Below are positions 17,966 to 30,137 of a stretch of DNA of 64,000 nt, piece after piece. Made by a program: the position numbers and the translations under genes. The stretch spans positions 186,001 to 250,000 of the forward strand of contig JAOYTL010000002.1 of assembly GCA_025846845.1 (NCBI GenBank), given 5' to 3'. Each line of letters starts with the position of its first letter. Position 1 is the first letter of the stretch. The DNA is from Alloboseaceae bacterium BT-24-1 (GTDB lineage: Bacteria > Pseudomonadota > Alphaproteobacteria > Rhizobiales > Beijerinckiaceae). The notes beneath the pieces were generated by a model. It was given only the letters and a program-made list of their open reading frames with translations, was not told where the DNA came from and did not search any database.

Positions 17966-18451
17966 ATGACTATCCGGACGAGCCGCGTGCGCGGCACCCT
18001 GCGTTCCGCCGGCTTTGCGATCGCGGCGCTCCTGCCCCTGGTTGCCAACGCCGCCGACGAGCACTTCCTGAAGGATCGCGGCCCGGCCATCAGCGGCTAC
18101 GACGCCGTTGCGTACCATACGCTCGGCAAGCCCGTGCCGGGCGCGAGCGAGTTCCAGGCCGAGTATCAGGGAGTCACCTGGCAATTCGCCTCAGCCGCCA
18201 ATCGCGACCTCTTCGCAGCCAGTCCGGCGAAGTATGCCCCAGCCTATGGCGGCTGGTGCTCGGCGGGGGCCAGCAAAGGCAAGAAGGTCGCCACCCAACC
18301 ACATCTGTTCGCGGTCGTCGACGGCCAGCTTTACCTCAACAGCACTGATGCGGCGCACAAGGATCTATTCCTCAAGGACACAGCCACCGTCATTGGAAAG
18401 GGCGAGAAGAACTGGAAGACGATCTACGCGACGCCTGCTGCGAAGCTCTGA
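17966..18451 (+). CDS. Periplasmic YHS domain protein
   Basis: 161 aa. The signal peptide ends at about VANAAD. GYDAVAYHTLGKPVPGASEF followed by WQFASAANRDLFAASPAKYA and GGWCSAGASKGKKV is the YHS-domain pattern of secreted proteins in many Proteobacteria, in which a Cys and nearby residues may bind metal. Function unknown. A strong hairpin follows the stop. Confidence 0.82.
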   Translation: MTIRTSRVRGTLRSAGFAIAALLPLVANAADEHFLKDRGPAISGYDAVAYHTLGKPVPGASEFQAEYQGVTWQFASAANRDLFAASPAKYAPAYGGWCSAGASKGKKVATQPHLFAVVDGQLYLNSTDAAHKDLFLKDTATVIGKGEKNWKTIYATPAAKL

Positions 18452-18468
18452 GCCGAGCCGCCATGCGG

Positions 18469-18499
18469 ACGGGCCCGGCGTCTATCTCGCCGGGCCCGT
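18469..18499 (+). terminator. Strong hairpin after the YHS gene
   Basis: ACGGGCCCGGCG (18469-18480) and CGCCGGGCCCGT (18488-18499) form a perfect 12-bp stem with a 7-nt loop. No T tract follows, so it is a terminator-like or transcript-end hairpin rather than a textbook intrinsic terminator. Confidence 0.6.
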
Positions 18500-18575
18500 G
18501 CGAGGCGCCGCGTCGCGTTGAGCCGCCGCCTCGCTTCCTGTAGGTCGGGTAACCTCGATCGAACCGGATACGCCC

Positions 18576-20777
18576 GTGAACCTTTTGCTTCGCCTACCCG
18601 TCCTTGCCGTCGCCTGCCTTTCTTCGCTCACGGGGCTCGCCCAGGAGATCGGCTGGAAGCAAGGCCGCGAGGCCACCGAGATCGAGCGCAAGATCACTGC
18701 GCTGATCGGCAGGATGACGCTGGAGGAGAAGGTCGGCCAGCTCCATCTCTCCGGCCGCGGCGAGGGCTTCGACGTCAATCAGGTCAAGACCGGCCGCATG
18801 GGCGCGGTGATGAACTTCGTCGTGCCGCAGGAGGTCCGGCAGGTTCAGGAGGCGGTGCGCCAGTCGCGCCTCAAGATCCCGCTGATCATCGGGCTCGACG
18901 CCGTCCACGGCTTCTCGACCTATTTCCCGCTGCCGCTCGGCCAGGCGTCGAGCTGGAATCCGCAACTGATCGAGCAGGCGGCCTACTGGACCGGACGCGA
19001 GGCGCGCGCCGCCGGCGTCAACTGGACCTTCGCGCCGATGGTCGACATCTCGCGCGATCCGCGCTGGGGCCGGGTGCTGGAGGGGGCAGGCGAGGATGTC
19101 TATCTCGCCGGCGTCATCGCGGCGGCGCGCACCCGTGGCTATCAGCGCGGCGGTGTGGCGGCGAGCGTGAAGCACTTCGTCGGCTATGGCGCGGCCGAGG
19201 GCGGGCGCGACTACAACTCGACCTGGATCCCGACCAGCCAGCTGCACGACCTCTTCTTGCCGCCGTTCAAGGCCGCCTTCGACGCCGGCGCGATGACGGC
19301 GATGGCGGCGTTCAATGCGCTTAACGGCATGCCGGCCACGGCCCATCGCGGCATGCTGACCGACCTTTTACGCGGGCAATGGGGCTTCCGCGGCTTCGTC
19401 ACCTCGGATTTCGGCTCGATCACCGAACTGCGCCTGCACGGCATCGCCAAGGATGACGCCGAAGCCGCGCGCAAGGCGCTGCTCGCCGGCATCGACATGG
19501 ACATGATGGGCGACGTCTACCACAAGCACCTGGCCAATGAGGTCAAGGCCGGCCGTGTGCCGGTGAAGGCGCTCGACGAAGCCGTCCGGCGCGTGCTCAG
19601 GGTCAAGTACCATCTCGGCCTGTTCGAGCAGCCGGATGTCGATGTCGCCGCGGCACCTTCCCTGATGCAGACCGAAGAGGCCCGCAAAATCGCGCGGCAG
19701 GCGGCGCGCGAGGGCGTGATCCTGCTCAGGAACGACAAGCAGACGCTACCGATCGCACCGGCCGTCAAGTCGGTTGCGGTGATCGGTTCCATGGCGGTGC
19801 CGGAGGATGAGCGTGTCTGGACCGATCCGGCCGGTTTGGGGCGCCGCGTCGTGCAGCCGCTGCCGGAGGCGCTGCGCGAGCAGCTGCCGGCCGATGTCAC
19901 GGTCACCTACGAGCCCGCCTTCGCCAAGAACTGCGGCACCGAATTCAAGGACAAGGATGCCGCCGTGAAGGCGGCGGCCGCCGCCGACCTCGTGGTCGCC
20001 ATGCTCGGCGAGGATTGCGAGTTCATGGGCGAGGGCGCCTCGCGCACCGATCTTGGCCTGCCCGGCGTGCAGCAGGAGTTGCTAGAGACGCTGGTCGCGA
20101 CCGGCAAGCCGGTGGTGCTGGTGCTGGCGACGGCACGGCCGCTGGTCCTGACCTGGGCCGACAAGCATGTCGCGGCGATCGTGCAGACCTTCCATGGCGG
20201 CACCGAGGGGCGCGCCGCGATCGCCGAGGTGCTGGCCGGCAAGGTCAATCCGGCCGGACGCACGCCGATGAGCTTCCCGCGCTCGGTCGGGCAGATCCCG
20301 GTCTATTACGACCAGTTGCCGACCGGTCGGCCGCAGAAGATCCGACAGCGCTACGAGTCGATCTACATGGACGAGGCCAACGAGGCGCTGTACCCGTTCG
20401 GCTTCGGCCTGTCCTATAGTCGCTTCGCCTACGCCAATCCGCGCGTGACGAACGGCCGGGTGCCGTTCAACGGCGCGACCGAGGTCGCCGTCGACGTGAC
20501 CAATCAGGGGGATCGCGACGGCCAGGAAGTCGTACAGCTTTATATCCGCCAGCCGGTGGCGGAGCGCTCCCGCCCGCTGCGCCTGCTCAAGGGCTTCGAC
20601 AAGGTCGCGCTCAAGGCCGGCGAAACGAAGACAGTCAGGTTCCGGTTGGAGGGCAGGGCACTCGGCGTCCATGATGATGCCGGTCGCTATCAGCTCGATC
20701 CCGGCGTGATCGAAGTTTATCTCGGTGGTTCCTCGCTGGCTGCGGCGAAGACGCAGTTCGAGCTGACTCGGCGCTAG
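18576..20777 (+). CDS. bglX: Periplasmic beta-glucosidase, glycoside hydrolase family 3
   Basis: 733 aa. The signal peptide MNLLLRLPVLAVACLSSLTG is followed by the GH3 N-terminal barrel (LIIGLDAVHGFSTYFPLPLG, NWTFAPMVDISRDPRWGRVL), the catalytic nucleophile Asp in FRGFVTSDFGSITEL, the GH3 C-terminal domain (MLGEDCEFMGEGASRTDLGL) and a fibronectin-III-like domain. The architecture and length match BglX. It releases glucose from beta-glucosides or oligosaccharides in the periplasm. The start is GTG with a weak ribosome site. Apparently monocistronic. Confidence 0.92.
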   Translation: MNLLLRLPVLAVACLSSLTGLAQEIGWKQGREATEIERKITALIGRMTLEEKVGQLHLSGRGEGFDVNQVKTGRMGAVMNFVVPQEVRQVQEAVRQSRLKIPLIIGLDAVHGFSTYFPLPLGQASSWNPQLIEQAAYWTGREARAAGVNWTFAPMVDISRDPRWGRVLEGAGEDVYLAGVIAAARTRGYQRGGVAASVKHFVGYGAAEGGRDYNSTWIPTSQLHDLFLPPFKAAFDAGAMTAMAAFNALNGMPATAHRGMLTDLLRGQWGFRGFVTSDFGSITELRLHGIAKDDAEAARKALLAGIDMDMMGDVYHKHLANEVKAGRVPVKALDEAVRRVLRVKYHLGLFEQPDVDVAAAPSLMQTEEARKIARQAAREGVILLRNDKQTLPIAPAVKSVAVIGSMAVPEDERVWTDPAGLGRRVVQPLPEALREQLPADVTVTYEPAFAKNCGTEFKDKDAAVKAAAAADLVVAMLGEDCEFMGEGASRTDLGLPGVQQELLETLVATGKPVVLVLATARPLVLTWADKHVAAIVQTFHGGTEGRAAIAEVLAGKVNPAGRTPMSFPRSVGQIPVYYDQLPTGRPQKIRQRYESIYMDEANEALYPFGFGLSYSRFAYANPRVTNGRVPFNGATEVAVDVTNQGDRDGQEVVQLYIRQPVAERSRPLRLLKGFDKVALKAGETKTVRFRLEGRALGVHDDAGRYQLDPGVIEVYLGGSSLAAAKTQFELTRR

Positions 20778-20784
20778 TGCCCGT

Positions 20785-20881
20785 GCCGATCGGCTTGTAC
20801 TGCAAACCGATCGGTAAAACTGTCGTGATCGTGAAGTGACGGCCGGCGTTGTTGAGCAGGTTGCTACGAACCGATCGGTTC
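20785..20881. promoter_or_regulatory. Three CCGATCGG palindromes upstream of the cold-shock gene
   Basis: GCCGATCGGC at 20785-20794, ACCGATCGGT at 20806-20815 and GAACCGATCGGTTC at 20868-20881. The first two begin 21 bp apart and the second and third 64 bp apart, both near whole helical turns. ACCGATCGGT-type palindromes are common TetR-family operators, but no TetR gene is adjacent. Confidence 0.5.
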
Positions 20882-21025
20882 CGGCTCTGGCGGACGTAAC
20901 GGAAACTGCCGTCGCTTTCATCTCGACAAGCTTGCGTTTTCGGTCAATCCTTGCTGCGCGGGGCCTTTTCGACGTCGATGCCGAGGGGCTCCGTTGCGAC
21001 CACGGATGCTCCAAGGGATGCGGCG

Positions 21026-21229
21026 ATGGCGACCGGAACCGTCAAATGGTTCAATACCGAGAAGGGCTACGGCTTCATTCAACCCGCTGATGGCGGCAAG
21101 GATGTGTTTGTGCACATCACGGCCGTCAAGGAAGCGGGCCTGATGTCCCTGACCGAGGGACAGAAGCTCTCCTTCGACCTGAAGACCGAGCGCGGCAAGA
21201 CCGCTGCTGGTGACCTGAAGCTGCTCTGA
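21026..21229 (+). CDS. Cold-shock protein, CspA family
   Basis: 67 aa single cold-shock domain. RNA-binding motifs KGYGFI (RNP1) and VFVHI (RNP2) are intact in MATGTVKWFNTEKGYGFIQP and the following DGGKDVFVHI. It acts as an RNA chaperone in the cytoplasm. The start at 21026 is fixed by the family; the long upstream region could form a regulated leader, and three CCGATCGG palindromes lie there. Confidence 0.95.
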   Translation: MATGTVKWFNTEKGYGFIQPADGGKDVFVHITAVKEAGLMSLTEGQKLSFDLKTERGKTAAGDLKLL

Positions 21230-21242
21230 GGCAGCTGCGGGC

Positions 21243-21875
21243 ATGATCGAGGTGACGAAGGCTGCGCCTGCGGCAGTGAAGACTGCGCCCAAAGCCGGCA
21301 GGCTCGTCGCCACATTGACAACCGGCCCTGACCGGCACGGCAGCCACGCGTTCGTGACAGAGCGCGCCGCTGCCCTCGATTTCGACCTTTTCGGAATTCC
21401 TGGCGATCTCCACCATGGTCCGTCGCGTCGCGCTGGCGCCCGCGAGCCCTGGCTGCCGCGTGGGACGGTGATCCGCAACGACCGCCAGATCTCGGCGCTC
21501 GGCCTCGACGAGCTCGCAGAGATCGCCGGGCGCCTCGGGCTGCCGGCGCTGGAGCCGGAATGGCTCGGCGGCAATCTCCTGATCGACGGCATCGCCGCTT
21601 TCTCGCGGCTGGCGCCGGGCAGCCGGCTCGCCTTCGGCGGGGTTTGGGGCGGCAAGGGCCGCTTCGACGGCGGCGCGGTGCTGCGCGTCGAGGCCTATAA
21701 TGCGCCCTGCCGGCAGGCGGGGCGGGCGATTGCGGCGATGGCGAGTGATGCCGCGCTGGAGTTCGCTTTCGTCAAGGCGGGGGCAGGCCTACGCGGGCTC
21801 GTGCTGAGTGTCGACCGCGCCGGGCGGGTGGCGCCCGGCGATGCGGTGATCGTGCTGCCGCCGGTCACAGCCTGA
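21243..21875 (+). CDS. MOSC domain protein
   Basis: 210 aa. Seen: VFGI/GDLHHG-type start of the fold, LPRGTVIRNDRQISALG, ALEPEWLGGNLLIDGI and the conserved cysteine in YNAPCRQAGRAIA, all of which fit the C-terminal MOSC domain of molybdenum-cofactor sulfurases. Stand-alone MOSC proteins such as YiiM are thought to handle sulfur or reduce N-hydroxylated compounds with Moco. It begins 13 bp after the cold-shock gene stop. Confidence 0.8.
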   Translation: MIEVTKAAPAAVKTAPKAGRLVATLTTGPDRHGSHAFVTERAAALDFDLFGIPGDLHHGPSRRAGAREPWLPRGTVIRNDRQISALGLDELAEIAGRLGLPALEPEWLGGNLLIDGIAAFSRLAPGSRLAFGGVWGGKGRFDGGAVLRVEAYNAPCRQAGRAIAAMASDAALEFAFVKAGAGLRGLVLSVDRAGRVAPGDAVIVLPPVTA

Positions 21876-21881
21876 CTTTGG

Positions 21882-22745
21882 TCAGCGCGCGTAGCGCTTC
21901 GCTCCCGCGACGCAGAGGACGACGGCGGCCGAGGTCGCGACCATCTGCCAGCCGACCGTCTCGCCGAGCAGCAGGCCGGCCAGCGCCAGGCCGAAGAAGG
22001 GCTGCAGCAATTGCAGCTGCCCGACCGCGGCGATGCCGCCTTGGGCGAGGCCGCGATACCAGAAGACAAAGCCGATCAGCATGCTGAACAGCGAGACATA
22101 GGCGAGGCCGAGCCAGGCTGGGCCGCCCGCTTGCGCGAACGAAGCCGGCAGGGTCAGCAGGGTGAGACCGGCCATGATCGGCAGCGACAGGACGAGCGCC
22201 CAGGAGATCACCTGCCAGCCGCCGAGATGGCGCGACAGCCGCGCCCCTTCGGCATAGCCGAGACCGCAGATGATGACCGCAGCGAGCATCAGGAGGTCGC
22301 CGACCGGGGAGGCGGCGATCCCTTGCGTCCAGGCGAAGCCGACGACGCAGAGGCTGCCGAGGATGGCGAAGAGCCAGAAGGCAGGCTGAGGCCGCTCGCC
22401 GCCGCGCAGCACGCCGAAGATCGCGGTCGCAAGCGGCAAAAGGCCGATGAAGACGATCGAATGGGCGGAGGTGACGTGCTTCAGCGCCAGCGCGGTCAGT
22501 AGCGGAAAGCCGACGACGACGCAGAGCGCGACCACGGCGAGCGGCACGAGGTCTGCAGGGGCGGGCCGCTTCTGTCGTAGCACGAGCAGGAGCGCGAGCC
22601 CGAGCAGACCGGCAATGGCAGCGCGGGCGACGGTCAGGAAGACCGGATCGAAATCGGCGACGGCGACGCGGGTCGCCGGCAGCGAGCCGCTGAAGATGAC
22701 GACGCCGATGAAGCCGTTGAGCAGGCCGTTCGCAGTCCGGTCCAT
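21882..22745 (-). CDS. EamA/DMT-family transporter
   Basis: 287 aa with about ten hydrophobic helices in two EamA repeats (LLNGFIGVVIFSGSLPATRV in the first; LGLAYVSLFSMLIGFVFWYR in the second). It is an inner-membrane exporter or importer of small metabolites; substrate unknown. ATG 22745 is preceded by CAGGAGG at ideal spacing. It is divergent from a MocR-type regulator with a palindrome between, so it is likely that regulator's target. Convergent with the MOSC gene. Confidence 0.88.
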   Translation of the reverse strand: MDRTANGLLNGFIGVVIFSGSLPATRVAVADFDPVFLTVARAAIAGLLGLALLLVLRQKRPAPADLVPLAVVALCVVVGFPLLTALALKHVTSAHSIVFIGLLPLATAIFGVLRGGERPQPAFWLFAILGSLCVVGFAWTQGIAASPVGDLLMLAAVIICGLGYAEGARLSRHLGGWQVISWALVLSLPIMAGLTLLTLPASFAQAGGPAWLGLAYVSLFSMLIGFVFWYRGLAQGGIAAVGQLQLLQPFFGLALAGLLLGETVGWQMVATSAAVVLCVAGAKRYAR

Positions 22746-22807
22746 GATACCTCCTGAAGCCAGCCTGCATGCGGTGAGGGCCTGCAGAATTCCAGAGACA
22801 GTCCAGT

Positions 22808-22825
22808 ACAGTTCGGACAAACTGT
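22808..22825. promoter_or_regulatory. Inverted repeat between the transporter and MocR genes
   Basis: ACAGTT-CGGACA-AACTGT is a perfect 6-6-6 inverted repeat ending 4 bp before the regulator start. A further ACAGT half lies just upstream (22797-22801). MocR proteins usually bind direct or inverted repeats in such gaps. Confidence 0.6.
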
Positions 22826-22829
22826 GCCG

Positions 22830-24257
22830 ATGTCAGAAGCAGGACAGATTAAGGATTCCGCCGATTCTGCGGCGGCCGGCGACACCCTCGTCGGGCGCGT
22901 CATGGCAGCGATCCGGCAGCGGATCGCCGGGCGAACGCTGGCGCCGGGCGCCAAGCTGCCATCGATCCGCGGGCTTGCCGAGAGCATGGGCGTCTCGAAG
23001 TCGACCGTGGTCGAGGCCTATGAGCGGCTGGCGGCGGAGGGGGCGATCCAGGCCAGGCGCGGCTCCGGCTTCTATGTCCGGCGCCTGCCGCCGCTCTCGC
23101 TCGCCGATGTCGCGCCAAGGCTCGACCGGGCCGTCGATCCGCTCTGGATCTCCAGGCAATCGCTCGATGCCGGTGTCGGGAGTCTCCGGCCAGGTTGCGG
23201 CTGGCTGCCGCCCGACTGGATGCCGGAAGCCTCGATCCGGCAGGCACTGCGCCGGCTCAGCCGGGCCGAAGCCGGGACATTGGCCGAATACGGCACGCCG
23301 CTCGGCCTGCCGGCGCTGCGCCATCTGCTCGCCCATCGCCTGGCCGAGCGCGGTGTCGAGGCCTCGCCGGATCAGATCGTCCTGACCGAGTCGGGCACGC
23401 AGGCGATCGACCTCGTTTGCCGCTTCTTGCTCGAGCCCGGCGACACCGTGCTGGTCGACGATCCCTGCTATTTCAATTTCAACGCGCTGTTGCGCGCCCA
23501 TCGGGCGAAGATCGTCAGCGTGCCCTATACGCCGTCGGGCCCGGATCTTGCCCTGTTCGCGCAGGCGCTGACCGAGCACCGGCCGCGGCTCTACGTCACC
23601 AATTGCGCCCTGCATAACCCGACCGGCGCGACGCTCTCGACCGCGACCGCGCATCGCCTGCTCAAGCTCGCCGAGCAGGCCGGGCTGACCATCGTCGAGG
23701 ACGATATCTTCGGCGATCTCGAACCGGAGGCGGCGCCGCGGCTCGCCGGGCTCGACGGGCTGGAGCGGGTGATCCAGATCGGCAGCTTCTCGAAGACGCT
23801 GTCGGCTTCGGTGCGCTGCGGCTACATCGCGGCGCGGCGCGACTGGGTCGAGGGGCTGATCGATCTCAAGGTCGCGCTCTCCTTCGGTGGTGGGCGGCTC
23901 GCGGCCGAGCTGGTGCTCGATATCCTGAAGGACGGCAGCTATCGCCGGCATGTCGAGGCACTGCGCCAGCGCCTGGGCCGAGCCATGGCGGAGACGCGGG
24001 GCCGGCTCGCCGAGCTCGGCATCGAGCCTTGGCTGACGCCGCGCGGCGGTTTGTTCCTATGGTGCCGTCTGCCGGGAGAGCTCGACGGCGCCGAGATCGC
24101 CCGACATGCGCTGGGCGAAGGGGTCGTGCTCGCGCCGGGCAATGCCTTCAGCCTGTCGCGGACGGCCCGGCATTTCATGCGCTTCAACGTAGCGCAGGCC
24201 GCTGATCCCAGGATTTTCACCGTACTGCGCGAAGCGATGCGGGCGGCGGCGCGATAG
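22830..24257 (+). CDS. MocR-family regulator (GntR HTH fused to PLP aminotransferase fold)
   Basis: 475 aa. An N-terminal winged helix of GntR type (RIAGRTLAPGAKLPSIRGLA, SKSTVVEAYERLAAEGAI) is joined to a fold-type-I aminotransferase domain with the PLP lysine in IGSFSKTLSASVRCGY and NPTG in NCALHNPTGATLS. MocR proteins sense PLP or amino acids and control neighbouring genes, here the divergent EamA transporter. ATG 22830 lacks a good ribosome site; a GTG lies two codons upstream. An intrinsic terminator follows. Confidence 0.9.
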   Translation: MSEAGQIKDSADSAAAGDTLVGRVMAAIRQRIAGRTLAPGAKLPSIRGLAESMGVSKSTVVEAYERLAAEGAIQARRGSGFYVRRLPPLSLADVAPRLDRAVDPLWISRQSLDAGVGSLRPGCGWLPPDWMPEASIRQALRRLSRAEAGTLAEYGTPLGLPALRHLLAHRLAERGVEASPDQIVLTESGTQAIDLVCRFLLEPGDTVLVDDPCYFNFNALLRAHRAKIVSVPYTPSGPDLALFAQALTEHRPRLYVTNCALHNPTGATLSTATAHRLLKLAEQAGLTIVEDDIFGDLEPEAAPRLAGLDGLERVIQIGSFSKTLSASVRCGYIAARRDWVEGLIDLKVALSFGGGRLAAELVLDILKDGSYRRHVEALRQRLGRAMAETRGRLAELGIEPWLTPRGGLFLWCRLPGELDGAEIARHALGEGVVLAPGNAFSLSRTARHFMRFNVAQAADPRIFTVLREAMRAAAR

Positions 24258-24262
24258 CAATC

Positions 24263-24284
24263 AAGGGCGCGGGGAGCCCTTTTT
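24263..24284 (+). terminator. Intrinsic terminator after the MocR gene
   Basis: AAGGGC (24263-24268) pairs with GCCCTT (24276-24281) across a 7-nt loop and is followed by TTT. It lies 5 bp after the stop. Confidence 0.7.
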
Positions 24285-24299
24285 CGACCTGGGAGAGAG

Positions 24300-24360
24300 G
24301 CAAGGCTGCGTTTGTTTGATCCGTCGGTGCCGACTGAAATATCGGACGCAGCAGGCTTGC
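24300..24360. other. Bulged long hairpin with an inner palindrome
   Basis: GCAAG (24300-24304) plus GCTGCGT (24305-24311) can pair with ACGCAGC (24346-24352), a three-base bulge and CTTGC (24356-24360). Inside lies GTCGG-TG-CCGAC (24323-24334). It could be a DNA site or structured RNA upstream of the methionine operon. It matches no riboswitch consensus I know. Confidence 0.4.
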
Positions 24361-24378
24361 ATTCCGCCCATTTCTGAC

Positions 24379-24400
24379 ATAAAGATATCTTTATATCTTT
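24379..24400. promoter_or_regulatory. Palindromic operator of the metF-metH operon
   Basis: ATAAAGATATCTTTAT (24379-24394) is a perfect 16-bp palindrome. Overlapping it, AAAGATAT (24381-24388) and ATATCTTT (24393-24400) form a second inverted repeat, so there are three half-sites in one AT-rich tract 25 bp before the start. ArsR-family dimers bind such sites. Confidence 0.75.
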
Positions 24401-24424
24401 CATAGAATTTCGAGGTGCTCGCAA

Positions 24425-25438
24425 GTGACCCGCCCCTCCCATCATTCGCTGCCGACCTTGCTGGCCTGCCTGCGCGCAGCGGGCGAGGAAACGCGTCTGC
24501 GGATCCTGGCGCTGCTGGCGGAAGGCGAGCTCTCGGTTTCCGATCTCACCGACATTCTCGGCCAGTCGCAGCCACGCATCTCGCGCCATCTCAAGCTAAT
24601 GGCCGAGGCTGGGTTGTTGCGCCGGTCGCGCGAGGGCGCCTTCGCCTTTTTCCGGCTGGACGACGGGACGGCGGGCGGTGCGCTGGCGCTGACGCTCGCC
24701 CGCGATCTCGATCCCGCCGACCCTGTTCTGGCGGCCGACCGCGAGCGCCTCACCGCGGTGCGTGCGAGCCGGGCTGCGGCGGCGCAATCCTATTTCGCCA
24801 ATGTCGCGCGTGAATGGGACCAGCTGCGCTCGCTGCATGTGCCGGACGCAGCCGTGGAAGCGGCCGTCGAGGCCGCGGTCGGCGAGACGCCGATGCAGGC
24901 GCTGCTCGATCTCGGCACCGGCACCGGGCGCATGCTGGAGCGGCTGGCGCCGAAGGCTGCGCGCGCCGTCGGCGTCGACGCCAGCCACGCCATGCTGGCG
25001 GTGGCGCGGGCCAATCTGGAAAAGGCAGGGCTGTCGCGCGTCGAGCTCCGGCAGGGCGACATCTATGCTCTGCCTTTCGCACGCGGCTCCTTCGACCTGG
25101 TGATCGTGCACCAGGTGCTGCACTTCCTCGACGACCCGGCCCGCGCACTGCGCGAGGCGGCGGCGCTGCTGTCTCCCGGCGGGCGGCTGATCCTGGTCGA
25201 TTTCGCTCCGCACGAGATGGAATTCCTGCGCACCGAGCACGCCCATCGCCGGCTCGGCTTCGAGAAGGACGAGATCGCCGCCTGGTTCGCCGAGGCCGGC
25301 CTCGAATGCGATCTCGCCAAGGAGGTCACTGCTCCCGACGGGGCTTGCGGCCAGCTCGGCGTCATGCTTTGGCGCGGGCGCGACCGGCGCCTCCAGGGCG
25401 ATTTCCCGCTTCGCCAATTCGATCGTGAGGTTGCGTGA
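24425..25438 (+). CDS. ArsR-type HTH fused to SAM-dependent methyltransferase, metF-metH operon regulator
   Basis: 337 aa. An ArsR winged helix (HTH about residues 38-62, LSVSDLTDILGQSQPRISRH) is followed by a class I methyltransferase with motif I DLGTGTGRM at 162-170, an acidic residue in GVDASHAML, and LVIVHQVLHFLDDPARALRE. The start is GTG after GAGGTG. The stop overlaps the metF start region. Given its place it probably senses SAM or S-adenosylhomocysteine through the methyltransferase pocket and represses at the 24379 palindrome; ArsR-type methionine regulators (SahR, SamR) are known in Proteobacteria. Whether it methylates anything is unknown. Confidence 0.88.
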   Translation: MTRPSHHSLPTLLACLRAAGEETRLRILALLAEGELSVSDLTDILGQSQPRISRHLKLMAEAGLLRRSREGAFAFFRLDDGTAGGALALTLARDLDPADPVLAADRERLTAVRASRAAAAQSYFANVAREWDQLRSLHVPDAAVEAAVEAAVGETPMQALLDLGTGTGRMLERLAPKAARAVGVDASHAMLAVARANLEKAGLSRVELRQGDIYALPFARGSFDLVIVHQVLHFLDDPARALREAAALLSPGGRLILVDFAPHEMEFLRTEHAHRRLGFEKDEIAAWFAEAGLECDLAKEVTAPDGACGQLGVMLWRGRDRRLQGDFPLRQFDREVA

Positions 25439-26349
25439 TGAACGCGTTCCGTCCCAGCCGCCACGGCTCGCGCCGTCCGCGCGTCTCCTTCGAGTTCTTC
25501 CCGCCGAAGAACGAGGAGATGGAGATCAGTCTCTGGGAGAGCGTGCGCCGGCTGGAGCCGCTCGGGCCGGCCTTCGTCTCCGTGACCTATGGTGCCGGTG
25601 GCTCGACCCGCGAGCGCACGCACAACACCGTCAAGCGCATGGTCGACGAGACGGCCTTGAAGCCGGCGGCGCATCTGACCTGCGTCTCCGCTTCCTGTGC
25701 CGAGGTCGACGAGGTCATCCGCTCCTATTGGGCGGCCGGCGTGCGCCATATCGTGGCGCTGCGCGGCGATCCGGCCGGCGGGCTCGGCACCACCTACGAG
25801 CCGCACCCTGAGGGCTATCACCAGACCTCCGATCTGGTCGCGGGGATCCGCAAGATCGGCGACTTCGAGATCACCGTCTCGGCCTATCCGGAGAAGCACC
25901 CGGAAGCCGCCTCGCTCGATGCCGACATCGATGCGCTGAAGAAGAAGGTCGATGCCGGCGCGACGCGGGCGATCACCCAGTTCTTCTTCGATAACGACGT
26001 CTATTTCCGCTATCTCGACAAGGTCCGTTCGCGCGGCATCGAGATCCCGATCCTGCCCGGCATCGTGCCGGTGCAGAACTTCAAGCAGACGGCGAATTTC
26101 GCCCGCAAGACCGGGGCGAGCGTGCCGCAATGGCTGGCCGACCGCTTCGAGGGGCTGGAGGACGATGCGGCGACGCGTCGTCTGGTCGCGGCGGCCGTCT
26201 GCGCCGAGCAGGTGCTCGACCTGATCGACCGCGGCGTCTCCGACCTGCATTTCTACACGATGAACAAGGCCGACCTGGTCTATGCGATCTGCCATCTCGT
26301 CGGCCTGAAGCCGGAGAAGGCGCAGGCGCAGCAGGTTGCGGCGGAGTAG
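25438..26349 (+). CDS. metF: Methylenetetrahydrofolate reductase MetF
   Basis: 303 aa FAD-dependent TIM barrel that reduces 5,10-methylene-THF to 5-methyl-THF for MetH. Seen: VSFEFFPPKNEEME, the THF/FAD segment SVTYGAGGSTRERTHNTV, VALRGDPAGG and THKITQFFFDN-like AITQFFFDNDVYFRYLD. ATG 25438 shares one base with the stop of the regulator gene (TGATG); a GTG three bases earlier is possible. metH follows after 4 nt, so the three genes form one operon. Confidence 0.95.
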   Translation: MNAFRPSRHGSRRPRVSFEFFPPKNEEMEISLWESVRRLEPLGPAFVSVTYGAGGSTRERTHNTVKRMVDETALKPAAHLTCVSASCAEVDEVIRSYWAAGVRHIVALRGDPAGGLGTTYEPHPEGYHQTSDLVAGIRKIGDFEITVSAYPEKHPEAASLDADIDALKKKVDAGATRAITQFFFDNDVYFRYLDKVRSRGIEIPILPGIVPVQNFKQTANFARKTGASVPQWLADRFEGLEDDAATRRLVAAAVCAEQVLDLIDRGVSDLHFYTMNKADLVYAICHLVGLKPEKAQAQQVAAE

Positions 26350-26353
26350 CCTG

Positions 26354-30106
<3,753 letters not shown>

Positions 30107-30137
30107 GGCGCCTCGCTGCGAGCGCGGCGGGGCGGGG

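Noticed and set aside
24285..24424. SAM-type riboswitch upstream of the methionine operon
   Set aside because: No match to SAM-II, SAM-I or SAH riboswitch core sequences; only generic hairpins and a protein-type palindrome are visible.
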